Assembly: GCA_003001975.1 (NCBI GenBank)
Contig: PVUG01000001.1
Span: 422,791 to 486,790 of the forward strand
Source: Martelella mediterranea
GTDB lineage: Bacteria > Pseudomonadota > Alphaproteobacteria > Rhizobiales > Rhizobiaceae
Reading direction: 5' to 3'
Length of the DNA stretch: 64,000 bases
Below, piece after piece: positions 1 to 8,032 of this stretch (position 1 is its first letter; each line of letters opens with the position of its first letter). The notes under the pieces were generated by a model that did not search any database, was not told where the DNA came from, and saw only the letters and a list, made by a program, of their open reading frames with translations. The translations under genes were made by a program, and so were the position numbers.

Positions 1-116
1 GTTCTTTTTCGATCGCAAACGCTGAAGCCGCGCTGGCATGAATGAGCAGGCGATGTGAAAACATCGCGTCACCGCTCCGGCGCAATGCGGGCGGCAAGAC
101 CAGTCCGGTCTCCGCG

Positions 117-848
117 TTACTGCCAGTGTTCGTCGATCCAGGGGGTCGAACGAACATGTTTGTAAATCCGTTTCCACGGCGCGTTCACCGGCCATTTGCC
201 GATGGCCGCCTCGTCGGGATCCGGTTTTCCGGTGAAGGCGACGATCCTGGTGTTATCCGGCAGCGGCGGCGTCCGGAAGAAATTCAGCGGCCATGCGGGA
301 AGCAGCGTGTGTTTGAAACTGACACACCACTCGCGCGGCCAGAACGCCATTTCATCGACAACATCGGAAATATAGACCTGTTCGATCCCGTATTTTTTCC
401 GGATTGCGATACCGTTCTTTTCGAAATCATCGAAAATATGGGTATTTTTTCCTACATGCCAGCGGAAGACAGAGGTATTGCCGATCCCCTGCCCCAGTTG
501 CGTCCAGTTTTCGCAGACGCAAAACGTACCGGGACGAAAATCGAATATCGCATCGAGATCGCCGGTGATCACTATATCGAGGTCGAGAAACAGGACATCG
601 CCGGCGAGATCGGCAAGCGGGGCCTGCCACAGCGAAAGCTTGCGCCAGGGCGTGAAGGCAATGTCATCTTCAATCCGGATCGAAGGCAGCGGGAACGTGT
701 CCACCTCCGCGTCAACCTCCGTCGCGTCATCAGTAAAGCAGACCAGTCGGGTCGGCCGTTTCGTATGGCGCTTTATCATCGACCAGAGCCGGTTCACATA
801 AAGTGCGGGATAGCGCGTTCCCCATTTCATACATACGATGGTCTGCAA
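117..848 (-). CDS. putative glycosyltransferase
   Basis: The protein resembles a small family of bacterial glycosyltransferases related to the GT8 fold. It begins with a short beta strand followed by the family's MKWGTRY segment. An acidic metal/sugar-nucleotide motif, LFLDLDIVI, lies in the middle (a DxD-type DLD), and the C-terminus holds a WKRIYKH segment. The donor and acceptor sugars cannot be told from sequence. The start is uncertain. The frame is open upstream to a TTG at 926, an internal ATG lies at 830, and the TTG at 848 keeps the first beta strand (LQTIVC) and has an AGGA about nine bases upstream. The gene is on the strand opposite to the glycosyltransferase at 1248, so the two are not an operon, although both may act on surface polysaccharide. 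Confidence 0.72.
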   Translation of the reverse strand: MQTIVCMKWGTRYPALYVNRLWSMIKRHTKRPTRLVCFTDDATEVDAEVDTFPLPSIRIEDDIAFTPWRKLSLWQAPLADLAGDVLFLDLDIVITGDLDAIFDFRPGTFCVCENWTQLGQGIGNTSVFRWHVGKNTHIFDDFEKNGIAIRKKYGIEQVYISDVVDEMAFWPREWCVSFKHTLLPAWPLNFFRTPPLPDNTRIVAFTGKPDPDEAAIGKWPVNAPWKRIYKHVRSTPWIDEHWQ

Positions 849-1247
849 CAGGCTTGATCCTATCAAATTCTGCGGAACATCGATTGCCCGGTTGAGGGTG
901 GCCACGGCCGGACACTCGAATGCCAACGTTTTCCTACGGCGATTATCCGTCTCTTTGTCTATGAATTAAGCTGCGGCAAGCGCAACTCCATCGGAGGGCG
1001 ATAATATGAAAAACTGAACACAGGCGTCCATTACATCAATTCGTAAATTCTGAAAAAGAACTTTTTAATTAAAAGCACGTAATGGTGGAAAAAACGGCTC
1101 GTCGCCTTATCCACCACGCCCCACACGGCGAAAAGATACCCTGATGCCGTTTTCCGGTCTATACCGAAACCCGGCAAAAGGCATGACGGGCCGGGGCTTT
1201 ATCACATCATCGCATCGCCTGCCTGCACAATCTCCGGGGAAATATCC
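849..1247. other. intergenic region between divergent glycosyltransferase genes
   Basis: No gene is supported here. The stretch from about 1010 to 1085 is AT-rich compared with its surroundings and includes a short AAAAAG-AA-CTTTTT dyad. It presumably carries the two divergent promoters, but no clear -35/-10 pair can be assigned. The GGGGAAAT just before 1248 is the ribosome binding site of the downstream gene. Confidence 0.4.
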
Positions 1248-2390
1248 ATGACAGACCGATCACCGCGCATTCTGCAGCTTCTTCCCGCACTCGGCGATGG
1301 CGGGGTTGAACGCGGAACGCTGGAGATGGCAGCTTATCTTTCCCGCAAGGGCATAAAACATTATGTGGCAAGCGCGGGCGGACCTTTGCTGGCGCCGCTG
1401 ACGGAAACCGGCGCCCATCACTTTGACCTCGCGGTCGGGCGGAAATCGCCGTTTGCCATCAACGCCAATGCCAGCCGGCTGGCGCGGCTGATCGATGAAC
1501 ACGAAATCGACATCGTGCATGCCCGCAGTCGTGCGCCGGCCTGGGTTGGCTGGCTTGCCGCGGCACGGGCCAAGCAAAAGCCACACTTCCTGACGACGTT
1601 TCACGGCGTCTACAGCCACGGCAACCGTTTCAAGCGCGCCTATGCCGGCGTGATGCTGAAGGGGCCGCTGGTAGTGGCCAATTCGGCCTTTATCCGCGAT
1701 CACATCATTGCGGTCTACGGTTTCCCGGCAGACAGGATCATCGTGGCGCCGCGCGGTGTGGATACTGCCGTTTTTGATCCCGATGCGATCACGGCCGATG
1801 AAATCGTCCAGGTGCGGTCCGAACTTGGCGCGCAAACCGACGAACCGCTGATCGCAATCGTCGGGCGCATCACCGACTGGAAGGGGCACCGCTATCTTGT
1901 CGAAGCCCTCGCCCTTGCCAGAAACAAAGATTTCCATCTGGCAATCATCGGCTCGGGAAGCGCAAGCGTGATTGCGGAACTGGAGGCGCAGATTGCCGAG
2001 CAGGGTCTTGCCGACCGGGTGACGATCACCGGCAGCCGGCGCGACATTCCCGCCGTGATGGCCGCAGCCGATATCGCGGTTTCCGCATCCACACGACCGG
2101 AGGCTTTCGGCAGAGTCGCGATCGAGGCGCAGGTGATGGCGACACCGGTGATTGCCACCAGCCATGGCGGCAGCCTTGAAACGGTGATTGACGGCAAGAC
2201 CGGCTATCTCGTTCCGCCGGCAAGCGCAAAGGGCTTTGCCGATGCGATCGACATCGCCCTTTCAGACCGTGAGGCGCTGGCGGCGATGGGCCGCACCGCG
2301 CGCGCCCATGTGCTTGCCAATTTCACGGTTGAAACCATGCTCGAGAAGGAATTCTCCGCCTATGAAAGGCTGCTTGCGGAAGACAGATAG
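1248..2390 (+). CDS. GT4-family glycosyltransferase (LpsE-like)
   Basis: This 380-residue protein has the two Rossmann-like halves of a GT-B glycosyltransferase. The N-terminal half opens with ILQLLPALGDGGVERGT, the glycine-rich acceptor-side loop of GT4 enzymes such as rhizobial LPS core transferases. The C-terminal half carries IAIVGRITDWKGH and then RPEAFGRVAIEA, the E-x7-E motif that binds the nucleotide-sugar donor. It probably acts at the cytoplasmic face of the inner membrane in lipopolysaccharide or exopolysaccharide assembly. The sugar specificity is not readable. The start has a good GGGGAAAT site. It converges with the Lrp gene, leaving only six bases between stop codons. Confidence 0.85.
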   Translation: MTDRSPRILQLLPALGDGGVERGTLEMAAYLSRKGIKHYVASAGGPLLAPLTETGAHHFDLAVGRKSPFAINANASRLARLIDEHEIDIVHARSRAPAWVGWLAAARAKQKPHFLTTFHGVYSHGNRFKRAYAGVMLKGPLVVANSAFIRDHIIAVYGFPADRIIVAPRGVDTAVFDPDAITADEIVQVRSELGAQTDEPLIAIVGRITDWKGHRYLVEALALARNKDFHLAIIGSGSASVIAELEAQIAEQGLADRVTITGSRRDIPAVMAAADIAVSASTRPEAFGRVAIEAQVMATPVIATSHGGSLETVIDGKTGYLVPPASAKGFADAIDIALSDREALAAMGRTARAHVLANFTVETMLEKEFSAYERLLAEDR

Positions 2391-2396
2391 CCGCCG

Positions 2397-2861
2397 TCAG
2401 ATGGCGACCAGCCCTTCCTTTTTCACCTGCCGGATGGTCAGCATGGTGCGGACCGTGTCGACATGCATGTTGGTGGTCAGCACCTCGATCACGAAATCCT
2501 GAAACTGCATCAGGTTTTCCGAAACGCAATGCAGCAGGAAATCTGTTTCCCCGGAGGTCATCCATGCCTGGCGCACGATCGGCCAGTCTTCGGTCGCCGT
2601 GGAAAACGCCTTCAGTTCGGCCTCGGACTGGTGCTTCAGCCCGACCATGCAAAAGGCAACGAGATCATAGCCCAGCCGCGGCGCGTTCAGCATGGCGTTA
2701 TAGCCTTCGATAATGCCGGCTTCCTCAAGCCGGCGCACCCGCCGAAGGCAGGGCGGCGCGGAAATGCCGACCCGCTCGGCCAGTTCGACATTGGTCATCC
2801 GGCCGTCGCGCTGCAGCTCGCGCAGGATCTTGAGATCGACGGAATCGAGGTCGGCGCGCAT
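2397..2861 (-). CDS. Lrp/AsnC family transcriptional regulator
   Basis: The protein has an N-terminal winged helix (VDLKILRELQRDGRMTNVELAERVGIS, split here as a reading aid) and a C-terminal RAM ligand-binding domain. The length of about 154 residues is usual for the family. The frame is open to 2912, but the ATG at 2861 is chosen because it starts exactly at the conserved MRADLDSVDLKIL and has AGGAG seven bases upstream. In Sinorhizobium and Brucella a Lrp gene sits at the same place beside trxB and lsrB/vtlR, which supports orthology of the block. The effector amino acid is unknown. Confidence 0.88.
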   Translation of the reverse strand: MRADLDSVDLKILRELQRDGRMTNVELAERVGISAPPCLRRVRRLEEAGIIEGYNAMLNAPRLGYDLVAFCMVGLKHQSEAELKAFSTATEDWPIVRQAWMTSGETDFLLHCVSENLMQFQDFVIEVLTTNMHVDTVRTMLTIRQVKKEGLVAI

Positions 2862-3081
2862 AAATTTCTCCTGAAGCGGATTCGGGACGCGTTTGGGGCT
2901 CAGAGCGAGCAATATTATTACAACACTCCGCAGGAATCTTTCAACAGACGGAAATGGTCTGTTGGTAGCTATCCCATGGCCTTGAAACTGACGCCCGTCC
3001 AGCCATAAATGAGCCAGAACACTGAATTGCGCCGGCGCGCCATCATTTCCCGCTTGCCGGGATGCGCTGAAAGGATTTGAT

Positions 3082-4059
3082 ATGCCAGACCATCACACAC
3101 AGGTTCTGATCATCGGTTCCGGCCCGGCCGGCTATACCGCCGCGATCTATGCCGCACGCGCGATGATGAAGCCGGTGCTGATTGCCGGCCTTGAACAGGG
3201 CGGCCAGCTGACGATCACCACCGATGTCGAAAATTATCCCGGTTTTGCCGATCCGATCCAGGGCCCCTGGCTGATGGAACAGATGCTGGCCCAGGCGGAA
3301 AATGTCGGCACGGAAATCGTCAACGATCTGGTCTCCAGCCTCGACCTGAGCAAGCGCCCGTTCACGGCGACCACCGATTCGGGCGAAGTCTGGACAGCAG
3401 ATACGGTGATTCTCGCCACCGGCGCACAGGCCAAGTGGCTCGGCCTTGAAAGCGAACAGACCTTCAACGGCGGCGGCGTTTCCGCCTGCGCCACCTGCGA
3501 TGGCTTTTTCTATCGGGGCAAGGATGTGATCGTGGTCGGCGGCGGCAATTCCGCTGTCGAAGAGGCGCTGTACCTTGCCAATATCGCCAAGACCGTGACG
3601 CTGGTGCACCGGCGTGACGAATTCCGCGCGGAAAAGATCCTGCAGCAGCGGCTGTTCGCGCTGGATAACGTCAAGGTCATCTGGAACCACGCTGTCGAGG
3701 AAATTGTCGGCACCAGCGCCGTACCGCCGCTGCCGCCGTCCGTCACCGGCGTGCGACTGAAAGATGTCAGGTCCGGCGAAAAGACCACGATTGACGCCGA
3801 TGGCGTTTTCATCGCCATCGGGCACGCACCGCAGGTCGATCTGATCCGCGACCAGCTCAAGCTGAAACCGAACGGTTACCTTTGGACCGAGCCGGGCACG
3901 ACGAAAACCAGCATCGAGGGCGTTTACGGCGCAGGCGATGTGACGGATGACAATTACCGGCAGGCCGTGACAGCGGCGGGCATGGGATGTATGGCCGCAC
4001 TTGAAGCGGAACGCTTCCTGACCGAGCAGAAAACCGGTACACTGGCTGCCGCGGAGTAA
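3082..4059 (+). CDS. trxB: thioredoxin-disulfide reductase
   Basis: TrxB is a cytoplasmic FAD enzyme that passes electrons from NADPH to thioredoxin. The sequence has an N-terminal FAD Rossmann motif (IIGSGPAGYTAAIYAAR), the redox-active ACATCDG with cysteines at residues 136 and 139, an NADPH-binding VVGGGNSAVEEAL, and the C-terminal GAGDVTDDNYRQAVTA that completes the FAD site. The length of 325 residues is typical of the low-molecular-weight bacterial type. The next gene, lsrB, starts six bases after the stop, so the two are probably co-transcribed. This pairing is known from Sinorhizobium meliloti, where LsrB takes part in redox control. Confidence 0.97.
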   Translation: MPDHHTQVLIIGSGPAGYTAAIYAARAMMKPVLIAGLEQGGQLTITTDVENYPGFADPIQGPWLMEQMLAQAENVGTEIVNDLVSSLDLSKRPFTATTDSGEVWTADTVILATGAQAKWLGLESEQTFNGGGVSACATCDGFFYRGKDVIVVGGGNSAVEEALYLANIAKTVTLVHRRDEFRAEKILQQRLFALDNVKVIWNHAVEEIVGTSAVPPLPPSVTGVRLKDVRSGEKTTIDADGVFIAIGHAPQVDLIRDQLKLKPNGYLWTEPGTTKTSIEGVYGAGDVTDDNYRQAVTAAGMGCMAALEAERFLTEQKTGTLAAAE

Positions 4060-4064
4060 AGTTT

Positions 4065-4976
4065 ATGAAAAGCACGAGCATGCCTCTGGATTGGGACAAG
4101 CTGCGCATCTTCCATGCGGCAGCAGAGGCGGGCTCGTTCACCCATGCGGCAGACAAGCTCCATCTGTCCCAGTCGGCCATCAGCCGTCAGGTCAGCGCCC
4201 TTGAACAGGATGTCGGCGTGAAGCTGTTTCATCGTCACGCCCGCGGCCTGATTCTGACCGAACAGGGCGAACTGCTTTACCGCACGGCCCATGATGTGCT
4301 GCTGAAGCTCGAAGGCGTGCGCTCGCGGCTGACGGAAACCAAGGAAAAGCCGTCCGGCAAGCTCAGGGTGACGACCACCGTCGGCCTTGGCCAGGGCTGG
4401 CTGACCGACAAGGTCCAGGAATTCCTGCAGCTTTATCCCGACATGCAGATCCAGCTTATCCTCGACAATGAGGAGCTGGACGTGAACATGCGCCACGCCG
4501 ATTGCGCGATCCGGCTGCGACAGCCGCAACAGCCGGACCTGATCCAGCGCAAGCTGTTCACGGTGCACATGCATGTCTATGCCTCGCCGTCCTACATCAA
4601 CCGCCATGGCGAGCCGCAATCGATCGAGGATCTCGACAATCACCGAATCATCACCTTCGGTGAACCGGCGCCAGCCTATCTTCTCGATGTGAACTGGCTG
4701 GAAATCGCCGGGCGTTCGTCCGATAATCCGCGTCCGGCGCATCTGCAGATCAATTCGCTGACCTCGATCAAGCGGGCCGCCCTGCTGGGAATCGGCATCG
4801 TCATGCTGCCGGACTATATCGTCGGGCGCGATCCCGGCCTGCTGCAGCTCGTCACCCACGCAGACGTCCCCAGCTTCGACACCTATTTCTGCTATCCGGA
4901 CGAGCTGAAGAATTCGGCCAAGCTGAAAGTGTTCCGTGACTTCATCGTCACCAAGTCGCGCAACTGGAGCTTCTAG
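4065..4976 (+). CDS. lsrB: LysR-type regulator LsrB/VtlR
   Basis: This is a 303-residue LysR regulator with an N-terminal winged helix (DKLRIFHAAAEAGSF to LHLSQSAISRQVSALE) and a periplasmic-binding-protein-like effector domain. Assignment to LsrB (Sinorhizobium) / VtlR (Brucella, Agrobacterium) rests on the MPLDWDKLRIFHAAAE N-terminus, on the position directly after trxB, and on the AbcR-type small RNAs that follow. In those genera the protein controls abcR transcription, surface polysaccharide and oxidative stress genes. Cysteines are visible at about residues 147 and 276; LsrB is reported to be redox-responsive, but I cannot map the functional cysteines. The ATG at 4065 has GGAG upstream; the ATG at 4080 is an alternative start. 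Confidence 0.9.
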   Translation: MKSTSMPLDWDKLRIFHAAAEAGSFTHAADKLHLSQSAISRQVSALEQDVGVKLFHRHARGLILTEQGELLYRTAHDVLLKLEGVRSRLTETKEKPSGKLRVTTTVGLGQGWLTDKVQEFLQLYPDMQIQLILDNEELDVNMRHADCAIRLRQPQQPDLIQRKLFTVHMHVYASPSYINRHGEPQSIEDLDNHRIITFGEPAPAYLLDVNWLEIAGRSSDNPRPAHLQINSLTSIKRAALLGIGIVMLPDYIVGRDPGLLQLVTHADVPSFDTYFCYPDELKNSAKLKVFRDFIVTKSRNWSF

Positions 4977-5197
4977 AGCGCATCTGCAGCCCTGCTCCGG
5001 GACCAAGGCGATTCGTCTCCGACAGCCGAAACATTTTTTCCGCTTCCGATCAGCCATCGCTGCGTCGGCGGTGACGAATGCGTCCTTGGCGTGCACAACC
5101 TTCAGGCACCGCGTAAAAACAGCCAAAACAAGCCTATTTTTTATGCTGTTTTTGAAGTTGCTTCGTATTAGTCAATTTTGGCTGCAAATTTCGCTTC

Positions 5198-5216
5198 CTG
5201 CATGGCAGCCATGCAG
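5198..5216. promoter_or_regulatory. 19-bp perfect palindrome upstream of the first AbcR-type promoter
   Basis: The arms CTGCATGGC and GCCATGCAG flank a single central A, giving a perfect 9-1-9 inverted repeat. It ends nine bases before the -35 element of the first small RNA. Its position suits an activator or repressor site. LsrB/VtlR is the obvious candidate because it controls abcR genes in relatives, although the geometry is not the simplest T-N11-A LysR box. Confidence 0.5.
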
Positions 5217-5225
5217 AAAATCGCC

Positions 5226-5254
5226 TTGTGAAATGCCTAATTCAGGGGCATATC
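5226..5254 (+). promoter_or_regulatory. promoter of first AbcR-type sRNA
   Basis: TTGTGA and CATATC are separated by 17 bases. The second small RNA has TTGCAA-N17-CATATC at the same distance from a shared AGCTGATGC that probably marks the RNA 5' end. The repetition of the arrangement is what supports the call. Confidence 0.6.
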
Positions 5255-5260
5255 GCACAC

Positions 5261-5378
5261 AGCTGATGCAGTTGGCGCCCAATTTCTCCCTGGTGCACCG
5301 CAACAGCTGTTCCCCTCTGGAGGTTTTGAGAGACCTTCTAACTCAAAGGGCCCCGTTTTTCGGTGGCCCTCTTTTTTT
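5261..5378 (+). ncRNA. AbcR-type trans-acting sRNA, first copy (alpha-r15 family)
   Basis: The call rests on three things. First, a 24-base block starting CAGCTGTTCCCCTCTGGAGG (5304-5327) is repeated exactly in the second copy and exposes a pyrimidine-rich CCCCUC segment able to pair with Shine-Dalgarno sequences. Second, it ends in a strong intrinsic terminator, AGGGCC...GGCCCT plus seven T (5347-5378). Third, tandem AbcR sRNAs lie beside lsrB in Sinorhizobium meliloti. AbcR RNAs are Hfq-dependent repressors of ABC-transporter and other uptake mRNAs. The 5' end at 5261 is inferred from the promoter and from the start shared with copy two. Confidence 0.8.
5347..5378 (+). terminator. intrinsic terminator of first AbcR-type sRNA
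   Basis: Stem AGGGCC (5347-5352) pairs with GGCCCT (5365-5370), with extra C-G pairs inside the loop, and is followed by a run of seven T at 5372-5378. Confidence 0.88.
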
Positions 5379-5425
5379 GCCTGCAGATCTTTGATCTTTT
5401 TTTTCGCATTGGGCGATGAAAACTA

Positions 5426-5454
5426 TTGCAACGCGCACAAAAAAGAACCATATC
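5426..5454 (+). promoter_or_regulatory. promoter of second AbcR-type sRNA
   Basis: TTGCAA-N17-CATATC. The -10 hexamer is identical to that of the first copy and sits seven bases before AGCTGATGC. Confidence 0.6.
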
Positions 5455-5461
5455 CAGAATT

Positions 5462-5568
5462 AGCTGATGCGTACGGCGTGACTGTTGAGTCTCGCTGCAG
5501 CAGCTGTTCCCCTCTGGAGGTTTTACCTTCACACCTAACAGGGCCCCGTTTTGGAGGCCCTTTTTTTT
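5462..5568 (+). ncRNA. AbcR-type trans-acting sRNA, second copy (alpha-r15 family)
   Basis: This is the tandem partner of the RNA at 5261. Both start with AGCTGATGC and share the 24-base block (here 5501-5524). They diverge in the spacer before the terminator (ACCTTCACACCTAACA here). The different middle and 5' regions suggest overlapping but distinct target sets, as reported for AbcR1 and AbcR2 in relatives. The own promoter at 5426 and own terminator at 5541 indicate independent expression. Confidence 0.8.
5541..5568 (+). terminator. intrinsic terminator of second AbcR-type sRNA
   Basis: GGGCC (5541-5545) pairs with GGCCC (5556-5560), with CC/GG extending into the loop, followed by eight T at 5561-5568. 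Confidence 0.88.
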
Positions 5569-5785
5569 GCCTTGCATCCGGCCGGCAACCTGCAGCATGC
5601 GACAGGCATTGCTCTTCGTATACGTTTTCTTGTCGTTTTGTACTTTAGAACTGCAAGACCTTCCGGCGAGGACTGCGGAGGGTTGGCGGGCCGTTCCGGC
5701 GCAATTGCGAAATTGCGTAAATATCCGGCGCAGGTTACACACAGACAGGTTCGAGGTTTCGTGGCCCGAGACGGAGAGGAATTGC

Positions 5786-6901
5786 ATGGCCAATCTTTTT
5801 GACCCCATCACGATCGGCGACGTCACACTCGAAAACCGGATCATCATGGCGCCGCTGATGCGCAACCGGTCCCCGGAAGCCGTTCCCAACGAACTGAATG
5901 TCGAATATTACCGGCAGCGCGCCACGGCAGGCCTGATCATTTCCGAGGCCACGGCGGTTACCGAACAGGGTCAGGGCTACTCAAACGCGCCGGGCATCTA
6001 CAGCGATGCCGCCATAGAGGGCTGGCGCCATGTGACAACGGCGGTCCACGAAACCGGCGGCAAGATCTTCTGTCAGCTCGTGCATGTCGGCCGGGTTTCC
6101 CACAAATCCTTGCAGCCGTTCGGTGATCCGCCCGTCGCGCCGTCGGCCATACAGGCCCGGGCAAAATCCTTCGTCGTCTATTCCGACGGCACCACCGATT
6201 TCATCGAAACCTCTATGCCGCGTCAACTCAAGCCCTATGAGATCTCCGGCATCATCGAGGACTATCGAAGAGCCGCCGCCCGCGCCATGGAGGCCGGCTT
6301 TGACGGTGTCGAGATCCACGGCGCCAATGGCTACCTGGTCGACCAGTTTCTGCGCTCAAGCAGCAATCAGCGCACCGATCTTTACGGCGGGCCGCTGGAA
6401 AACCGCGCCCGCTTCATGTTCGACATCGTCGGCTGTATCTCGCGCGAGATCGGGCCCGGACGCACGGCCATCCGGTTGTCGCCGGTCGCGCCGTCCAACG
6501 ACATGCACGATGACCGGCCGCAGGCGCTGTTCAATTATATCGCAAGCCAGCTGAGCGCCTATGATCTCGCCTATGTCCACATCGTCGAGGGGGCGACAGG
6601 CGGGGACCGCAATTACCAGCAGGGCCCGGAGCCATTCAACTACGAGGAAATGCGCGAGACCTATTACCGGACCGACGGCTCCGGCGCATGGATGGTCAAC
6701 AACGGCTATGATCGGCAACTGGCCATCGACGCACTGGAAAAGGAGCGCGCCGACCTGATCTGTTTCGGCCGGCCCTTCGTCGCCAATCCCGATCTTGTGC
6801 GCCGCCTGCGGATCAATGCGCAGCTTAATGCGTTGGATCAAAGGACACTGTTCGGCGGCGATGCAAAAGGGTACACCGATTACCCCGCGCTCGGCAGCTG
6901 A
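5786..6901 (+). CDS. Old Yellow Enzyme family alkene reductase
   Basis: This is an FMN-dependent TIM-barrel oxidoreductase of the OYE/NemA type, which reduces activated C=C bonds (enones, maleimides) or nitro groups with NAD(P)H. Family marks are LFDPITIGDVTLENRIIMAP at the N-terminus, CQLVHVGR, the catalytic FDGVEIHGANGYL with the substrate-binding His-Ala-Asn variant HGAN, DLYGGPLENRARF and a C-terminal FGRPFVANPDL phosphate-binding loop. The frame is open far upstream through the small RNA region, but the ATG at 5786 starts the conserved N-terminus and has GAGAGGA upstream. That gives 371 residues, the usual length. The natural substrate is unknown. Confidence 0.9.
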   Translation: MANLFDPITIGDVTLENRIIMAPLMRNRSPEAVPNELNVEYYRQRATAGLIISEATAVTEQGQGYSNAPGIYSDAAIEGWRHVTTAVHETGGKIFCQLVHVGRVSHKSLQPFGDPPVAPSAIQARAKSFVVYSDGTTDFIETSMPRQLKPYEISGIIEDYRRAAARAMEAGFDGVEIHGANGYLVDQFLRSSSNQRTDLYGGPLENRARFMFDIVGCISREIGPGRTAIRLSPVAPSNDMHDDRPQALFNYIASQLSAYDLAYVHIVEGATGGDRNYQQGPEPFNYEEMRETYYRTDGSGAWMVNNGYDRQLAIDALEKERADLICFGRPFVANPDLVRRLRINAQLNALDQRTLFGGDAKGYTDYPALGS

Positions 6902-6935
6902 CGCCTCGACGCTGTAATACGGGATCGTTTTGACA

Positions 6936-8027
6936 ATGCTGAAATTTCTGCGCGGTGAAACCCTGCTTCTGCAGGCTGTCCCGGTTGCCCTGCTTGCCTA
7001 TCTGTTCGAGCACGCGATCATGGAAGCCGGGCAGGCTTTCGCGCTGCTGGCCGCGGCCGTGCTGATCGTCTCGATTGCCTGCGCCTCGATGCGAGTTGCC
7101 CATCATGCGGAAATCCTCGCCGCCAAGGCGGGCGAGCCCTATGGCACGATGATCCTGACGCTCTCGGCTGTCGTGGTCGAAGTCCTGATTCTGGTGGTCA
7201 TGATGCAGCAGAGCCAGCAGCCGACGCTGGTGCGCGATACGATCTATTCCGCCGTGATGCTCGATATCAACGGCATTCTCGGTCTGGCAGCGCTGCTGGG
7301 CGGGCTGAAGCATGGCGAGCAGCCCTATAATGACGATTCAGGCCGCACCTATGCGGTGATGATCCTGACGGCCATGGGCATATCGATGATCGTGCCCGAT
7401 TTCGTGCCTCAGGAAAGCTGGCACTATTATTCCGCCTTCACCATCATCGCCATGCTGGCGCTCTACGCGGTGTTTTTGAAGATGCAGGTCGGTCAGCACA
7501 GCTATTTCTTCTCCTACCGTTACCCGAAGATGCGGGCGGGGGCTGAAAAGAGCGCGGAAGAAGAAGAGCACGGGCCGACGGCCCTTTCGGTCGGCGTGAT
7601 CCTTGCCGGCGTGGCGCTGATCGGCCTTCTGGCGGAATTCATGTCCGCATTTCTGTCCGACGGGCTTGAGGGCACCGGCGCGCCGCTGGCGCTGACGGCC
7701 ATTCTGGTCGCCAGCATCGCCGCCGGTCCGGAAATCCTGACGGCGCTCAGGGCCGCACTGAAGAACCGGATGCAGGCCGTGGTCAACATCGCGCTCGGCG
7801 CCTCGCTGTCGACCGTGATCCTGACCGTTCCGGTGGTTGAGGCGATTGCGCTTTTCACCGGCCAGCCCTTCACCATGGCCATGACCCCGGTTCAGATCAC
7901 CATGGTCGCGATCACACTGGTCGCAGCCGCCATCAATGTCAGTGACGGCGAGACCAACGCCATCGAGGGCATGACCCATTTCGTGCTGTTTGCAACCTTC
8001 ATCATGCTCTCCTTTCTCGGGCTTTGA
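6936..8027 (+). CDS. chaA: calcium/proton antiporter (CaCA superfamily, ChaA-like)
   Basis: This is a membrane protein of about 363 residues with some ten hydrophobic segments and the two alpha repeats of the Ca2+/cation antiporter superfamily. Repeat one includes GEPYGTMILTLSAVVVEV, and repeat two includes ASIAAGPEILTALRA and ALGASLSTVILTVP, each with the acidic ion-binding residue in the helix kink. ChaA proteins export Ca2+ or Na+/K+ in exchange for protons. An upstream in-frame TTG at 6930 is possible, but the ATG at 6936 is preferred. It starts 34 bases after the OYE gene and may be co-transcribed with it. Confidence 0.87.
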   Translation: MLKFLRGETLLLQAVPVALLAYLFEHAIMEAGQAFALLAAAVLIVSIACASMRVAHHAEILAAKAGEPYGTMILTLSAVVVEVLILVVMMQQSQQPTLVRDTIYSAVMLDINGILGLAALLGGLKHGEQPYNDDSGRTYAVMILTAMGISMIVPDFVPQESWHYYSAFTIIAMLALYAVFLKMQVGQHSYFFSYRYPKMRAGAEKSAEEEEHGPTALSVGVILAGVALIGLLAEFMSAFLSDGLEGTGAPLALTAILVASIAAGPEILTALRAALKNRMQAVVNIALGASLSTVILTVPVVEAIALFTGQPFTMAMTPVQITMVAITLVAAAINVSDGETNAIEGMTHFVLFATFIMLSFLGL

Positions 8028-8032
8028 CCGGT

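Noticed and set aside
42..857. 271-codon plus-strand frame at the left edge
   Set aside because: It is antisense to the glycosyltransferase gene, which has recognisable motifs; this frame has none.
5391..5648. 85-codon frame across the second small RNA
   Set aside because: It covers the promoter, shared block and terminator of the sRNA, and its product is dominated by terminator-encoded residues. The RNA interpretation is stronger.
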